A stretch of DNA of 64,000 bases. It comes from Streptococcus mitis. Its GTDB lineage: Bacteria > Bacillota > Bacilli > Lactobacillales > Streptococcaceae. Below the pieces are notes generated by a model. That model had not been told where the DNA came from. It worked only from the letters and a program-made list of their open reading frames with translations, and ran no database searches. This document shows positions 25,569 through 37,487 of the stretch, one piece after another. Numbering within the stretch: position 1 is the first letter of the stretch; each line of letters opens with the position of its first letter. The position numbers and the translations under genes are program-made. The stretch covers positions 62,001-126,000 of the forward strand of contig NZ_WIJP01000004.1 of the NCBI RefSeq assembly GCF_009496155.1, read 5' to 3'.

Positions 25569-25589
25569 TCAAGTTTAAGAAAAACTTGA
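25569..25589 (+). promoter_or_regulatory. rpsA leader hairpin just before the ribosome binding site
   Basis: TCAAGTTT and AAACTTGA form an uninterrupted 8-bp stem with a five-base loop. It ends about seven bases before the GGAGG of rpsA, so it could affect ribosome access. Confidence 0.45.
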
Positions 25590-25608
25590 TTGTTGGAGGA
25601 TTTTTTAG

Positions 25609-26811
25609 ATGAACGAATTTGAAGATTTGCTAAATAGCGTTAGCCAAGTTGAGACTGGTGATGTTGTTAGTGCTGAAGTATTGACAGTTGATGCGACTCA
25701 AGCTAACGTTGCAATCTCTGGAACTGGTGTTGAAGGTGTCTTGACTCTTCGCGAATTGACAAACGATCGCGATGCAGATATCAATGACTTTGTTAAAGTA
25801 GGAGAAGTATTGGATGTTCTTGTACTTCGTCAAGTAGTTGGTAAAGATACTGATACAGTTACATACCTTGTATCTAAAAAACGCCTTGAAGCTCGCAAAG
25901 CATGGGACAAACTTGTTGGTCGCGAAGAAGAAGTTGTTACTGTTAAAGGAACTCGTGCCGTTAAAGGTGGACTTTCAGTAGAATTTGAAGGTGTTCGTGG
26001 ATTTATCCCAGCTTCAATGTTGGATACTCGTTTCGTACGTAACACTGAACGTTTTGTAGGTCAAGAATTTGACGCTAAAATCAAAGAAGTTGACGCTAAA
26101 GAAAACCGCTTCATCCTTTCACGTCGTGAAGTTGTTGAAGCAACTACAGCAGCAGCTCGTGCTGAAGTATTCGGTAAATTGGCTGTTGGTGATGTAGTAA
26201 CTGGTAAAGTTGCACGTATCACAAGCTTCGGTGCTTTCATCGACCTTGGTGGTGTTGACGGATTGGTTCACTTGACTGAATTGTCACATGAACGTAACGT
26301 TTCACCAAAATTAGTTGTAACTGTTGGTGAAGAAATTGAAGTGAAAATCCTTGATCTTAACGAAGAAGAAGGACGCGTATCACTTTCACTTAAAGCAACA
26401 ACACCTGGACCATGGGATGGTGTTGAGCAAAAATTGGCTAAAGGTGATGTAGTAGAAGGAACAGTTAAACGTTTGACTGACTTCGGTGCATTTGTTGAAG
26501 TATTGCCAGGTATCGATGGACTTGTTCACGTATCACAAATTTCACACAAACGTATTGAAAATCCAAAAGAAGCTCTTAAAGTTGGTCAAGAAGTTCAAGT
26601 TAAAGTTCTTGAAGTTAACGCAGATGCAGAGCGCGTATCACTTTCTATCAAAGCTCTTGAAGAGCGTCCAGCTCAAGAAGAAGGACAAAAAGAAGAAAAA
26701 CGCGCTGCTCGTCCACGTCGTCCAAAACGTCAAGAAAAACGTGATTTCGAACTTCCAGAAACACAAACAGGATTCTCAATGGCTGACTTGTTCGGTGATA
26801 TCGAACTTTAA
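25609..26811 (+). CDS. rpsA: 30S ribosomal protein S1 homologue
   Basis: RNA-binding protein aiding mRNA loading on the 30S subunit. The 400-aa product has four S1 (OB-fold) repeats at roughly residues 15-90, 108-172, 190-258 and 275-344. The last two are best conserved (FGAFIDLGGVDGLVHLTELS and FGAFVEVLPGIDGLVHVSQIS). The C-terminal tail is Lys/Arg/Glu-rich. This four-repeat form is typical of Firmicutes, unlike the six-repeat proteobacterial S1. TTGGAGGA lies before the ATG. Codon use is strongly biased towards highly expressed codons. Confidence 0.95.
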   Translation: MNEFEDLLNSVSQVETGDVVSAEVLTVDATQANVAISGTGVEGVLTLRELTNDRDADINDFVKVGEVLDVLVLRQVVGKDTDTVTYLVSKKRLEARKAWDKLVGREEEVVTVKGTRAVKGGLSVEFEGVRGFIPASMLDTRFVRNTERFVGQEFDAKIKEVDAKENRFILSRREVVEATTAAARAEVFGKLAVGDVVTGKVARITSFGAFIDLGGVDGLVHLTELSHERNVSPKLVVTVGEEIEVKILDLNEEEGRVSLSLKATTPGPWDGVEQKLAKGDVVEGTVKRLTDFGAFVEVLPGIDGLVHVSQISHKRIENPKEALKVGQEVQVKVLEVNADAERVSLSIKALEERPAQEEGQKEEKRAARPRRPKRQEKRDFELPETQTGFSMADLFGDIEL

Positions 26812-26828
26812 TCAAATTGAAAATTCAC

Positions 26829-26861
26829 AAAATCCTTTGTTTCCTAAACAAGGGATTTTTC
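26829..26861 (+). terminator. Terminator after rpsA
   Basis: AAAATCCTTTGTTT-CC-TAAACAAGGGATTTTT forms a long stem with one G-T pair. Confidence 0.82.
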
Positions 26862-26881
26862 TTTTGTCTGTAAGCCTTTTT

Positions 26882-26890
26882 TGATATAAT
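26882..26890 (+). promoter_or_regulatory. Extended -10 directly before the fRMsr gene
   Basis: TGA-TATAAT with the hexamer at 26885-26890, then AGTTCT and the ATG. No Shine-Dalgarno sequence is present. Confidence 0.55.
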
Positions 26891-26896
26891 AGTTCT

Positions 26897-27394
26897 ATGT
26901 TAGAATCAGAAAAACAATCACGTTATCAAATGTTAAATGAAGAGCTCTCTTTTTTATTGGATGGTGAAACCAATGTTTTGGCTAATCTTTCCAACGCCAG
27001 TGCTCTTCTAAAATCACGCTTTCCTAATACCGTATTCTCAGGCTTTTATCTGTTCGATGGAAAGGAATTGGTTTTAGGTCCTTTCCAAGGAGGTGTTTCC
27101 TGCATCCGTATTGCACTAGGCAAGGGTGTTTGTGGTGAGGCAGCTCACTTTCAGGAAACTGTTCTTGTTGGAGATGTAACAATTTATCCCAACTATATTT
27201 CTTGTGATAGTCGAGCTAAAAGTGAAATTGTTGTGCCGATGATAAAGAATGATCAATTACTTGGAGTTCTGGATTTGGATTCTTCAGAGATGGATGATTA
27301 TGATGCTATGGATCGAGATTATTTGGAACAATTTGTCGCTATTTTGCTTGAAAAGACAGAATGGGACTTTACAATGTTTGGGGAGAAAGCCTAA
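26897..27394 (+). CDS. msrC: Free methionine-(R)-sulfoxide reductase (GAF-domain fRMsr)
   Basis: A 165-aa single GAF-domain enzyme that reduces free methionine-R-sulfoxide using a disulfide relay. The three family cysteines are present: VSCIRIA (C69), KGVCGEAA (C79) and [14 protein letters not shown] (C103, catalytic region). The TAA stop shares its last base with the dnaX start (TAATG), so it is translationally coupled to dnaX. There is no ribosome binding site, and the -10 element sits six bases before the ATG, suggesting a leaderless mRNA. Confidence 0.88.
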   Translation: MLESEKQSRYQMLNEELSFLLDGETNVLANLSNASALLKSRFPNTVFSGFYLFDGKELVLGPFQGGVSCIRIALGKGVCGEAAHFQETVLVGDVTIYPNYISCDSRAKSEIVVPMIKNDQLLGVLDLDSSEMDDYDAMDRDYLEQFVAILLEKTEWDFTMFGEKA

Positions 27395-29049
27395 TGTATC
27401 AAGCACTTTATCGAAAATATAGAAGTCAAAACTTCTCCCAGTTGGTTGGTCAAGAAGTTGTATCTAAAACTCTTAAACAGGCAGTGGAGCAAGAGAAAAT
27501 AAGTCATGCTTATCTTTTTTCTGGTCCTCGTGGAACGGGAAAAACCAGTGTAGCCAAGATTTTTGCCAAAGCTATGAACTGTCCCAATCAAGTGGGTGGT
27601 GAACCTTGTAATAACTGCTATATTTGTCAAGCAGTGACAGATGGTAGTTTAGAAGATGTCATTGAAATGGATGCAGCCTCTAATAATGGGGTAGATGAAA
27701 TTCGTGAAATTCGTGATAAATCTACCTACGCCCCTAGCCTTGCTCGTTATAAGGTTTATATCATAGATGAGGTTCACATGCTGTCTACAGGGGCTTTTAA
27801 TGCCCTTCTAAAGACGCTGGAAGAGCCAACACAGAATGTGGTCTTTATTTTGGCCACTACTGAATTGCACAAGATTCCTGCTACTATTCTATCCCGTGTG
27901 CAACGTTTTGAATTTAAATCGATTAAGACACAGGATATTAAGGAGCATATCCACTATATCTTAGACAAAGAAAATATCAGTTCTGAACCAGAGGCTGTGG
28001 AAATCATTGCCAGACGGGCTGAAGGTGGAATGCGAGACGCCTTGTCTATTTTAGATCAGGCCCTGAGTTTGACACAGGGAAATGAATTGACGACTGCTAT
28101 CTCTGAAGAAATTACAGGGACTATTAGTCTATCAGCCTTGGATGATTATGTGGCTGCCTTGTCTCAACAGGATGTTCCCAAGGCTTTGTCTTGCTTAAAT
28201 CTTCTCTTTGACAATGGTAAGAGCATGACTCGTTTTGTGACCGACCTTTTGCACTATTTAAGAGACTTGTTAATTGTTCAAACAGGGGGAGAAAACACTC
28301 ATCATAGTCCAGTCTTTGTAGAAAATTTGGCACTTCCTCAAGAAAATTTGTTTGAAATGATTCGCTTAGCGACAGTCAGTTTAGCAGATATTAAGTCTAG
28401 TTTGCAGCCCAAGATTTATGCTGAGATGATGACCATCCGTTTGGCGGAGATTAAGCCTGAATCAGCTCTTTCAGGAGCGGTTGAAAGTGAAATTGCTGCA
28501 TTGAGACAGGAAGTTGCCAGTCTTAAACAAGAACTCGCAAATGTGGGAACTGTACCCAAGCCAACTAGTCCAGTACCTACCCGCCCAGCAGCAGGCAAAA
28601 CAGTCTATCGTGTGGATCGCAATAAGGTTCAATCGATCCTACAAGAGGCCGTTGAAAATCCTGATTTAGCACGTCAAAATTTGATTCGTTTACAAAATGC
28701 CTGGGGAGAGGTAATTGAAAGTCTTGGTGGGCCAGACAAGGCTCTGCTAGTTGGTTCTCAACCGGTTGCGGCCAATGAACACCATGCTATTCTTGCTTTT
28801 GAATCTAACTTCAATGCTGGTCAAACTATGAAACGAGATAATCTCAATACCATGTTTGGCAACATCCTCAGTCAGGCAGCAGGTTTTTCACCTGAGATTT
28901 TAGCCATTTCCATGGAGGAATGGAAAGAAGTGCGCGCAGCCTTTTCAGCCAAAGCCAAATCTTCTCAAACTGAAAAAGAAGCAGAAGAAAGCCTGATTCC
29001 AGAAGGATTTGAATTTTTGGCTGATAAAGTGAAGGTAGAGGAAGACTAA
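27394..29049 (+). CDS. dnaX: DNA polymerase III subunits gamma/tau
   Basis: Clamp-loader ATPase linking the replicative polymerase and helicase. The 551-aa product has Walker A GPRGTGKTS at 44-52, a zinc module with C63, C72, C75 and C78, Walker B IIDEVHML near 120 and the SRC-like ILSRVQRF. A Pro-rich linker near 390-410 leads to the tau-type C-terminus. ATG 27394 gives the universal [10 protein letters not shown] start; a TTG or ATG upstream in the same frame lies inside msrC and is rejected. No canonical A-AAA-AAG slippage site is seen in the middle of the gene. Confidence 0.96.
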   Translation: MYQALYRKYRSQNFSQLVGQEVVSKTLKQAVEQEKISHAYLFSGPRGTGKTSVAKIFAKAMNCPNQVGGEPCNNCYICQAVTDGSLEDVIEMDAASNNGVDEIREIRDKSTYAPSLARYKVYIIDEVHMLSTGAFNALLKTLEEPTQNVVFILATTELHKIPATILSRVQRFEFKSIKTQDIKEHIHYILDKENISSEPEAVEIIARRAEGGMRDALSILDQALSLTQGNELTTAISEEITGTISLSALDDYVAALSQQDVPKALSCLNLLFDNGKSMTRFVTDLLHYLRDLLIVQTGGENTHHSPVFVENLALPQENLFEMIRLATVSLADIKSSLQPKIYAEMMTIRLAEIKPESALSGAVESEIAALRQEVASLKQELANVGTVPKPTSPVPTRPAAGKTVYRVDRNKVQSILQEAVENPDLARQNLIRLQNAWGEVIESLGGPDKALLVGSQPVAANEHHAILAFESNFNAGQTMKRDNLNTMFGNILSQAAGFSPEILAISMEEWKEVRAAFSAKAKSSQTEKEAEESLIPEGFEFLADKVKVEED

Positions 29050-29061
29050 AGAAAGATTTCA

Positions 29062-29070
29062 TGATACAAT
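29062..29070 (+). promoter_or_regulatory. Extended -10 directly before the DUF3272 gene
   Basis: TGA-TACAAT with the hexamer at 29065-29070, then AAGTTT and the ATG. No ribosome binding site is present. Confidence 0.5.
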
Positions 29071-29076
29071 AAGTTT

Positions 29077-29271
29077 ATGAATAGACAACAATTTATTATC
29101 ATCGCGCTGTTTACAGCTGCTGAGACCTATTTTTTCAATGAAGCCTGGATGACTGGTCGCTATATTATGGCAGCCTTTTGGGCCATTTTGCTCTTTAGAA
29201 ACTTTAGAGTTAGTTACTTGATGGGCAAGATTGTAGATGTTATTGACCAACATTTAAAAGGAAAAGACTAG
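29077..29271 (+). CDS. DUF3272 family small membrane protein
   Basis: A 64-aa protein with two hydrophobic helices (about residues 6-18 and 27-42) and a charged C-terminus (DQHLKGKD). It resembles the streptococcal DUF3272 family; function unknown. It follows dnaX by 27 bases and ends at a strong terminator. A -10 element six bases before the ATG and the lack of a ribosome binding site suggest its own leaderless transcript, although read-through from dnaX is likely too. Confidence 0.75.
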   Translation: MNRQQFIIIALFTAAETYFFNEAWMTGRYIMAAFWAILLFRNFRVSYLMGKIVDVIDQHLKGKD

Positions 29272-29293
29272 TCCTCAGCTTCTAGACAAAATC

Positions 29294-29316
29294 AAAGCCT
29301 TTTAGGCTTTTTTTTG
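29294..29316 (+). terminator. Terminator before the suf operon
   Basis: AAAGCCT-TTT-AGGCTTT followed by seven T. Confidence 0.85.
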
Positions 29317-29421
29317 TTATACTATAAAAGTATATTTATTGACCTTTTACCGTGTTTTCTAGGGAAATCAAGTATGTTTCTAGTAAGTACTGTAAAGGCC
29401 TTGAAAAAGAAAGGAACTATC

Positions 29422-30192
29422 ATGTCAGTATTAGAGATTAAAGATCTTCACGTTGAGATTGAAGGAAAAGAAATTTTAAAAGGGGTTAACCTGACCCTGA
29501 AAACAGGAGAAATCGCCGCTATCATGGGACCAAATGGTACTGGTAAATCGACTCTTTCTGCCGCTATCATGGGAAATCCAAACTATGAAGTGACCAAAGG
29601 TGAAGTCTTGTTTGACGGCGTAAACATCCTTGAATTGGAAGTGGACGAGCGAGCGCGTATGGGACTTTTCCTTGCTATGCAGTACCCATCAGAAATTCCT
29701 GGAATTACCAATGCTGAGTTTCTTCGTGCAGCCATGAATGCTGGTAAAGAAGACGATGAGAAGATTTCAGTTCGTGAGTTTATTACTAAACTAGACGAGA
29801 AGATGGAATTGCTCAACATGAAAGAAGAAATGGCAGAGCGTTACCTCAACGAAGGTTTCTCTGGTGGTGAGAAAAAACGTAATGAGATTCTTCAACTTTT
29901 GATGTTGGAACCAACTTTTGCCCTTTTGGATGAGATTGACTCTGGTCTTGATATTGATGCCCTTAAAGTTGTTTCTAAAGGTGTGAATGCTATGCGTGGT
30001 GAAGGCTTTGGTGCTATGATTATCACTCACTACCAACGTCTTTTGAACTACATCACACCTGATGTGGTACACGTCATGATGGAAGGTCGTGTTGTCCTTT
30101 CAGGTGGTCCAGAATTGGCTGCGCGTTTGGAACGTGAAGGATACGCAAAACTAGCTGAAGAACTTGGTTACGACTACAAGGAAGAATTGTAA
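29422..30192 (+). CDS. sufC: Fe-S cluster assembly ATPase SufC
   Basis: ABC-type ATPase that forms the SufBCD scaffold complex. The 256-aa product shows Walker A GPNGTGKST near 37-45, signature FSGGEKKR near 147, and LLDEIDSGLD as Walker B and D-loop. The ATG at 29422 has AAAGGAAC just upstream; an ORF extension to 29314 runs through the promoter region and is rejected. First gene of sufCDSUB. No sufR or iscR-type regulator is adjacent. Confidence 0.96.
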   Translation: MSVLEIKDLHVEIEGKEILKGVNLTLKTGEIAAIMGPNGTGKSTLSAAIMGNPNYEVTKGEVLFDGVNILELEVDERARMGLFLAMQYPSEIPGITNAEFLRAAMNAGKEDDEKISVREFITKLDEKMELLNMKEEMAERYLNEGFSGGEKKRNEILQLLMLEPTFALLDEIDSGLDIDALKVVSKGVNAMRGEGFGAMIITHYQRLLNYITPDVVHVMMEGRVVLSGGPELAARLEREGYAKLAEELGYDYKEEL

Positions 30193-30219
30193 TTCCCTCG
30201 TATCTTTTAGGAGAAGTAA

Positions 30220-33146
<2,927 letters not shown>

Positions 33147-33203
33147 GACAAGTTTCTTTTGTCTTATGAATTAGTAGAAATGAAGAATGAAAGAAAGGAT
33201 ATT

Positions 33204-34616
33204 ATGGCTGAAGAAAGAGTAGAACCAAAACCAATTGACCTTGGTGAATATAAATTTGGTTTCCATGATGATGTAGAGCCTGTCCTATCGACAGGAAAAG
33301 GATTGAATGAAGATGTCATTCGTGAACTATCAGCTGCAAAGGGAGAACCTGAGTGGATGTTAGAGTTCCGTTTGAAGTCTTATGAAACCTTCAAAAAAAT
33401 GCCCATGCAAACTTGGGGAGCAGACTTGTCAGAGATTGACTTTGATGACCTGATTTATTACCAAAAACCATCTGATAAGCCAGCCCGTTCTTGGGATGAC
33501 GTTCCTGAAAAAATCAAAGAAACCTTTGAACGTATCGGAATTCCTGAAGCTGAGCGTGCCTATCTAGCGGGAGCTTCTGCCCAGTACGAGTCAGAAGTGG
33601 TTTACCACAACATGAAGGAAGAGTTCCAGAAATTGGGGATTATCTTTACAGATACGGATTCTGCCCTCAAGGAATACCCAGACTTGTTTAAACAATACTT
33701 TGCGAAGTTGGTACCGCCAACAGATAACAAGTTGGCTGCCCTCAACTCAGCAGTATGGTCAGGTGGAACCTTTATCTACGTACCAAAAGGGGTCAAGGTA
33801 GATATTCCTCTTCAAACTTACTTCCGTATCAACAACGAAAATACTGGTCAGTTTGAACGTACCTTGATTATCGTTGATGAGGGAGCAAGTGTCCACTACG
33901 TTGAAGGATGTACAGCGCCAACTTATTCAAGTAACAGCTTGCATGCTGCCATCGTAGAAATCTTTGCCTTGGATGGAGCTTATATGCGCTATACGACCAT
34001 CCAAAACTGGTCTGATAACGTCTATAACTTGGTAACCAAACGCGCTAAGGCTCAAAAGGATGCCACTGTTGAGTGGATTGATGGAAACTTAGGTGCCAAA
34101 ACAACTATGAAATACCCATCTGTTTACCTAGATGGAGAAGGGGCGCGTGGTACCATGCTTTCTATTGCCTTTGCCAATGCTGGGCAACACCAAGATACGG
34201 GTGCTAAGATGATCCACAACGCACCACATACAAGCTCGTCTATCGTGTCTAAATCCATCGCTAAAAGCGGAGGAAAGGTTGACTACCGTGGACAGGTCAC
34301 CTTTAACAAGAACTCTAAGAAATCTGTTTCTCACATCGAGTGTGACACCATTATCATGGATGACTTGTCAGCATCAGATACTATTCCATTTAATGAAATT
34401 CACAACTCACAAGTCGCTTTGGAACACGAAGCTAAGGTATCTAAGATTTCAGAAGAGCAACTCTATTACCTCATGAGCCGTGGATTGTCAGAATCTGAGG
34501 CAACTGAGATGATTGTCATGGGATTTGTAGAACCCTTTACAAAAGAACTTCCAATGGAGTATGCTGTTGAGCTGAACCGCTTGATTAGCTATGAGATGGA
34601 AGGATCAGTTGGGTAA
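33204..34616 (+). CDS. sufB: Fe-S cluster assembly protein SufB
   Basis: The 470-aa main scaffold of the SufBCD complex. Core motifs include [17 protein letters not shown] near 247-263, [14 protein letters not shown] near 279 and [18 protein letters not shown] near 385. GAAAGGA precedes ATG 33204; an in-frame ATG at 33159 is too close to the sufU stop and lacks a ribosome binding site. Last gene of the suf operon. A BOX element follows within 11 bases of the stop. Confidence 0.96.
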   Translation: MAEERVEPKPIDLGEYKFGFHDDVEPVLSTGKGLNEDVIRELSAAKGEPEWMLEFRLKSYETFKKMPMQTWGADLSEIDFDDLIYYQKPSDKPARSWDDVPEKIKETFERIGIPEAERAYLAGASAQYESEVVYHNMKEEFQKLGIIFTDTDSALKEYPDLFKQYFAKLVPPTDNKLAALNSAVWSGGTFIYVPKGVKVDIPLQTYFRINNENTGQFERTLIIVDEGASVHYVEGCTAPTYSSNSLHAAIVEIFALDGAYMRYTTIQNWSDNVYNLVTKRAKAQKDATVEWIDGNLGAKTTMKYPSVYLDGEGARGTMLSIAFANAGQHQDTGAKMIHNAPHTSSSIVSKSIAKSGGKVDYRGQVTFNKNSKKSVSHIECDTIIMDDLSASDTIPFNEIHNSQVALEHEAKVSKISEEQLYYLMSRGLSESEATEMIVMGFVEPFTKELPMEYAVELNRLISYEMEGSVG

Positions 34617-34626
34617 AATTTGATTT

Positions 34627-34779
34627 TATACTCTTCGAAAATCTCTTCAAACCATGTCAGTTTCGCCTTGCCGTATATATGTTACTGACTTCGTCAGTTC
34701 TATCCACAACTTCAAAAATGTGTTTTGAGCAACCTGCGGCTAGCATACTAGTTTGCTCTTTGATTTTCATTGAGTATTA
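34627..34779. repeat. BOX element, boxA-boxB-boxC type
   Basis: Begins TATACTCTTCGAAAATCTC with a slightly diverged boxA core (GTCAGTTTCGCCTTGCCGTA). It continues with a boxB module containing the TGACTTCGTCA hairpin and GTGTTTTGAG, and ends with boxC (CTGCGGCTAGCATACTAG to TTTCATTGAGTATTA). Its ends are inverted repeats. It sits in the 3' region of the suf operon. Confidence 0.9.
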
Positions 34780-34820
34780 GATTTACCCAAAGTCAAGTAC
34801 TTTGAAGAAGAACTTATAAC

Positions 34821-34852
34821 AAAAAATCGCGGTTTAAAATCGCGATTTTTTT
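34821..34852. terminator. Bidirectional terminator between sufB and dacA
   Basis: AAAAAATCGCG-GTTTAAAA-TCGCGATTTTTTT forms a near-perfect stem with A and T tracts on either side. Confidence 0.88.
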
Positions 34853-36092
34853 ATAATTTTTCGTTGATGAAACGGATAAACTGATTCCACCAAACTTTTA
34901 AGAAGAAGGCTTTTTCAACTTTCTTTTCTGCTAGCATTTCGAAACTAGGACGTTCTGTAGTAATGTAACCTTGACCAATCAAGTCCTTGTCTTCATAAGT
35001 TAAATGGCCAACCACTGTTCCAGCTTCAAGTGTTGCTGGGATTGCTTTGGAATCAGGTGTGAATTGAACAGATTGGGAAGATTGACCTCCAACACGTTCA
35101 ATTAGAGAGATATCATCTTTGGCAACAGCAGTGACTGTATCTTCTTTTCCGTCTTGTACAGGGACTTTGCTATCTTGATAGGCATCGCCTTTTTGAACGA
35201 TTTTGCGAAGTGTGAATGTAGAAGAAATATAATCCATTAGGGAAGATGTAGCTGTGAAACGAGCGTAAGGATTATTGTCTTGATGGTCTGCATTCAAAAC
35301 AACTGTAATAACCCTCATTCCTTTCTCGACAGTAGTACCAACAAAAGATTCACCAGCTTTGTCTGTCGTTCCTGTCTTCAGTCCGTCAAAGCCTCCTCGA
35401 TGAGCAGGCATTCCTTCTAACATGTAGTTGGTCGAAGTGATTGTCATTCCAGCAAAAGTAGAAGAAGGTTTTTTGGTGATTTCTAAGACTTGTGGGTACT
35501 TTTTGATGAGGTTACGAGCAACGATAGCGACATCATAAGCACTAAGCTTATTTTCTTCATCTTTTTTAGAACCTGGGTAAATGTTATCCCCTAGAGTCTC
35601 ATTGTTAAGACCTGTCGTATTGACAACAGTGGCATCCTGAATTCCCCATTCCAGGAGTTTAGCGCGCATCATATCGACGAAATCTTTCTCTGAGCCAGCA
35701 ATTTTCTCAGATAGAGCAATGGCTGCACTGTTAGCACTAGATACTAGTGTTGCTTCCAGTAGCTGCTCGACGGTATAATTACGAGCCTCCATAGGGACGT
35801 TGCTTGCTTCGGAATTTGTCGTTAATCTGTAAGGATAATCAGAAATATCTACAGGAGTTGATAGTGTAATACTGCCGTTTTCCAAGGCTTCATAGACAAG
35901 ATAAACTGTAATCAATTTTGTGATTGAAGCGATTTCGACTGGCTGAGTTGCATCTTTTTCATAAAGTATTTTTCCAGTATTTGCTTCAACAGCAATGGCA
36001 TGTTTTGCGGCAATATTAAAATCTTGAGCAGCAACAGTAGATGCTGACCCAATCACAGATAAGCTTAGTAGAGATAAAATGATTTTTTTCAT
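34851..36092 (-). CDS. dacA: D-alanyl-D-alanine carboxypeptidase (PBP3)
   Basis: Low-molecular-weight penicillin-binding protein that trims the terminal D-Ala from pentapeptide stems. The 413-aa precursor has a signal peptide (MKKIILSLLSLSVIGSASTVAA). The active-site motifs are ASITKL (S56, K59), SSANSA near 118-123 and LKTGTTDKAG near 238-247. A C-terminal amphipathic helix (FLKVWWNQFIRFINEKL) is expected to anchor it to the membrane surface. It is transcribed divergently from the PerM-family gene. Confidence 0.96.
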   Translation of the reverse strand: MKKIILSLLSLSVIGSASTVAAQDFNIAAKHAIAVEANTGKILYEKDATQPVEIASITKLITVYLVYEALENGSITLSTPVDISDYPYRLTTNSEASNVPMEARNYTVEQLLEATLVSSANSAAIALSEKIAGSEKDFVDMMRAKLLEWGIQDATVVNTTGLNNETLGDNIYPGSKKDEENKLSAYDVAIVARNLIKKYPQVLEITKKPSSTFAGMTITSTNYMLEGMPAHRGGFDGLKTGTTDKAGESFVGTTVEKGMRVITVVLNADHQDNNPYARFTATSSLMDYISSTFTLRKIVQKGDAYQDSKVPVQDGKEDTVTAVAKDDISLIERVGGQSSQSVQFTPDSKAIPATLEAGTVVGHLTYEDKDLIGQGYITTERPSFEMLAEKKVEKAFFLKVWWNQFIRFINEKL

Positions 36093-36194
36093 AGTAAGTT
36101 TATTCTAACATAAAGAAAAAAATATTCCCAGTTTCATGATAGAATAAAGAAGCTTTTTTGAAAGTGTGGTAAAATAGATGAATGGAGGTACCTC

Positions 36195-37304
36195 ATGTTT
36201 CGTAAGAATAAATTATTTTTTTGGACCAGTGAGATTTTACTATTAACCATCATCTTTTATTTATGGAGACAGATGGGTGGGATTATAACGCCCTTTGTAA
36301 GTGTCGCAAACACCATAATGATTCCCTTTCTTCTAGGTAGTTTTTTATATTATTTAACAAATCCCTTTGTTAGTTTTTTACAAAAGTATTTCAAAATTAA
36401 TCGTATCATTGGTATTCTACTAACTTTGTGTGCCTTGGTTTGGGGGCTAGTTATTGGGGTAGTCTATCTCTTACCAATTTTGATTAATCAGTTGACCAGT
36501 TTGATAGCAACAAGTCAGACAATCTACAGTCGTTTGCAAGATTTGATTGTGGATTTATCTACTTATCCAGCCTTTCAAAATTTAGATATTCAATCGACTA
36601 TTCAACAGTTAAATCTTTCTTATGTAGATATTTTACAAAATATCCTAAATAGCGTTACGAATAGTGTCGGAAGTATCCTATCAGCTCTTTTTAGTACTAT
36701 TTTAATTATTATCATGACACCTGTGTTTTTGGTTTATTTTTTGTTAGATGGTCACAAGTTTTTACCGATGCTGGAACGTACTGTTTTAAAGAGAGATAAG
36801 TTGCATATTGCAGGCCTCTTAAAAAATTTGAATGCGACAATTGCTCGCTATATTAGTGGAGTCGCCATTGATGCGATTATTATCGGTTGTTTGGCTTTTA
36901 TCGGATATAGCGTGATCGGTTTAAAATACGCTTTGGTCTTCGCCATCTTTTCAGGCTTGGCCAATCTCATTCCTTATGTAGGACCAAGTATTGGTCTGAT
37001 TCCGATGATTATTGCCAATGTCTTTACGGATCCTCATAGAATGCTAATTGCAGTTGTTTACATGCTAATCATTCAACAAGTGGATGGAAATATCCTCTAC
37101 CCTCGAATCGTAGGTGGGGTAATGAAGGTTCATCCAATTACGATTTTAGTATTACTTTTGTTATCAAGCAATATCTATGGTGTCATTGGCATGATTGTCG
37201 CTGTACCAACCTATTCTATCTTAAAAGAGATTTCTAAGTTCTTATCTCGCTTGTATGAAAATCATAAAATAATGAAAGAACGAGAAAGAGAACTAGCCAA
37301 GTAA
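36195..37304 (+). CDS. PerM/AI-2E-family membrane protein
   Basis: A 369-aa integral membrane protein of the AI-2E/PerM (UPF0118) family. It has about seven to eight hydrophobic segments, an amphipathic region near 95-150 and the family stretch ANLIPYVGPSIGLIP near 255-270. Substrate is not known; some relatives export autoinducer-2, others exchange ions. TGGAGGT precedes the ATG, and TGG-TAAAAT at 36170-36175 is a plausible extended -10. A terminator follows at once. Confidence 0.88.
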   Translation: MFRKNKLFFWTSEILLLTIIFYLWRQMGGIITPFVSVANTIMIPFLLGSFLYYLTNPFVSFLQKYFKINRIIGILLTLCALVWGLVIGVVYLLPILINQLTSLIATSQTIYSRLQDLIVDLSTYPAFQNLDIQSTIQQLNLSYVDILQNILNSVTNSVGSILSALFSTILIIIMTPVFLVYFLLDGHKFLPMLERTVLKRDKLHIAGLLKNLNATIARYISGVAIDAIIIGCLAFIGYSVIGLKYALVFAIFSGLANLIPYVGPSIGLIPMIIANVFTDPHRMLIAVVYMLIIQQVDGNILYPRIVGGVMKVHPITILVLLLLSSNIYGVIGMIVAVPTYSILKEISKFLSRLYENHKIMKERERELAK

Positions 37305-37333
37305 AAGTCAGGAAATTCCTGATTTTTCTTTTT
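37305..37333 (+). terminator. Terminator after the PerM-family gene
   Basis: TCAGGAA-A-TTCCTGA palindrome followed by TTTTTCTTTTT. Confidence 0.75.
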
Positions 37334-37338
37334 ATTTA

Positions 37339-37389
37339 GGCAAGTGATAGGAGTGGAAGTGCCGTTTAGATTAGCAGATTAAGAATAAT
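37339..37389. repeat. Left copy of an imperfect repeat flanking the IS element
   Basis: It shares GGCAAGTG, GTGGAAGT and an exact 13-base GATTAAGAATAAT with the sequence at 38786-38828 on the far side of the IS30-type element, in the same order and orientation. Confidence 0.5.
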
Positions 37390-37458
37390 GGTAAATGCTT
37401 GATTTCATCGCTTTTGTAGCCGAAAGGCATCGAAAAAAAGAGCGCACAAAATCCCCTC

Positions 37459-37477
37459 ATCTGAAAGCGTTTCAGAT
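37459..37477. repeat. Short perfect inverted repeat left of the IS element
   Basis: ATCTGAAA-GCG-TTTCAGAT, 8-bp arms, 10 bases outside the left terminal repeat of the IS. Confidence 0.5.
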
Positions 37478-37487
37478 TAAGTTCCGC

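Noticed and set aside
28560..29000. Programmed frameshift site in dnaX giving separate gamma subunit
   Set aside because: No A-AAA-AAG slippery heptamer with a downstream hairpin was found in the central region; a short A run near the 3' end is too late in the gene.
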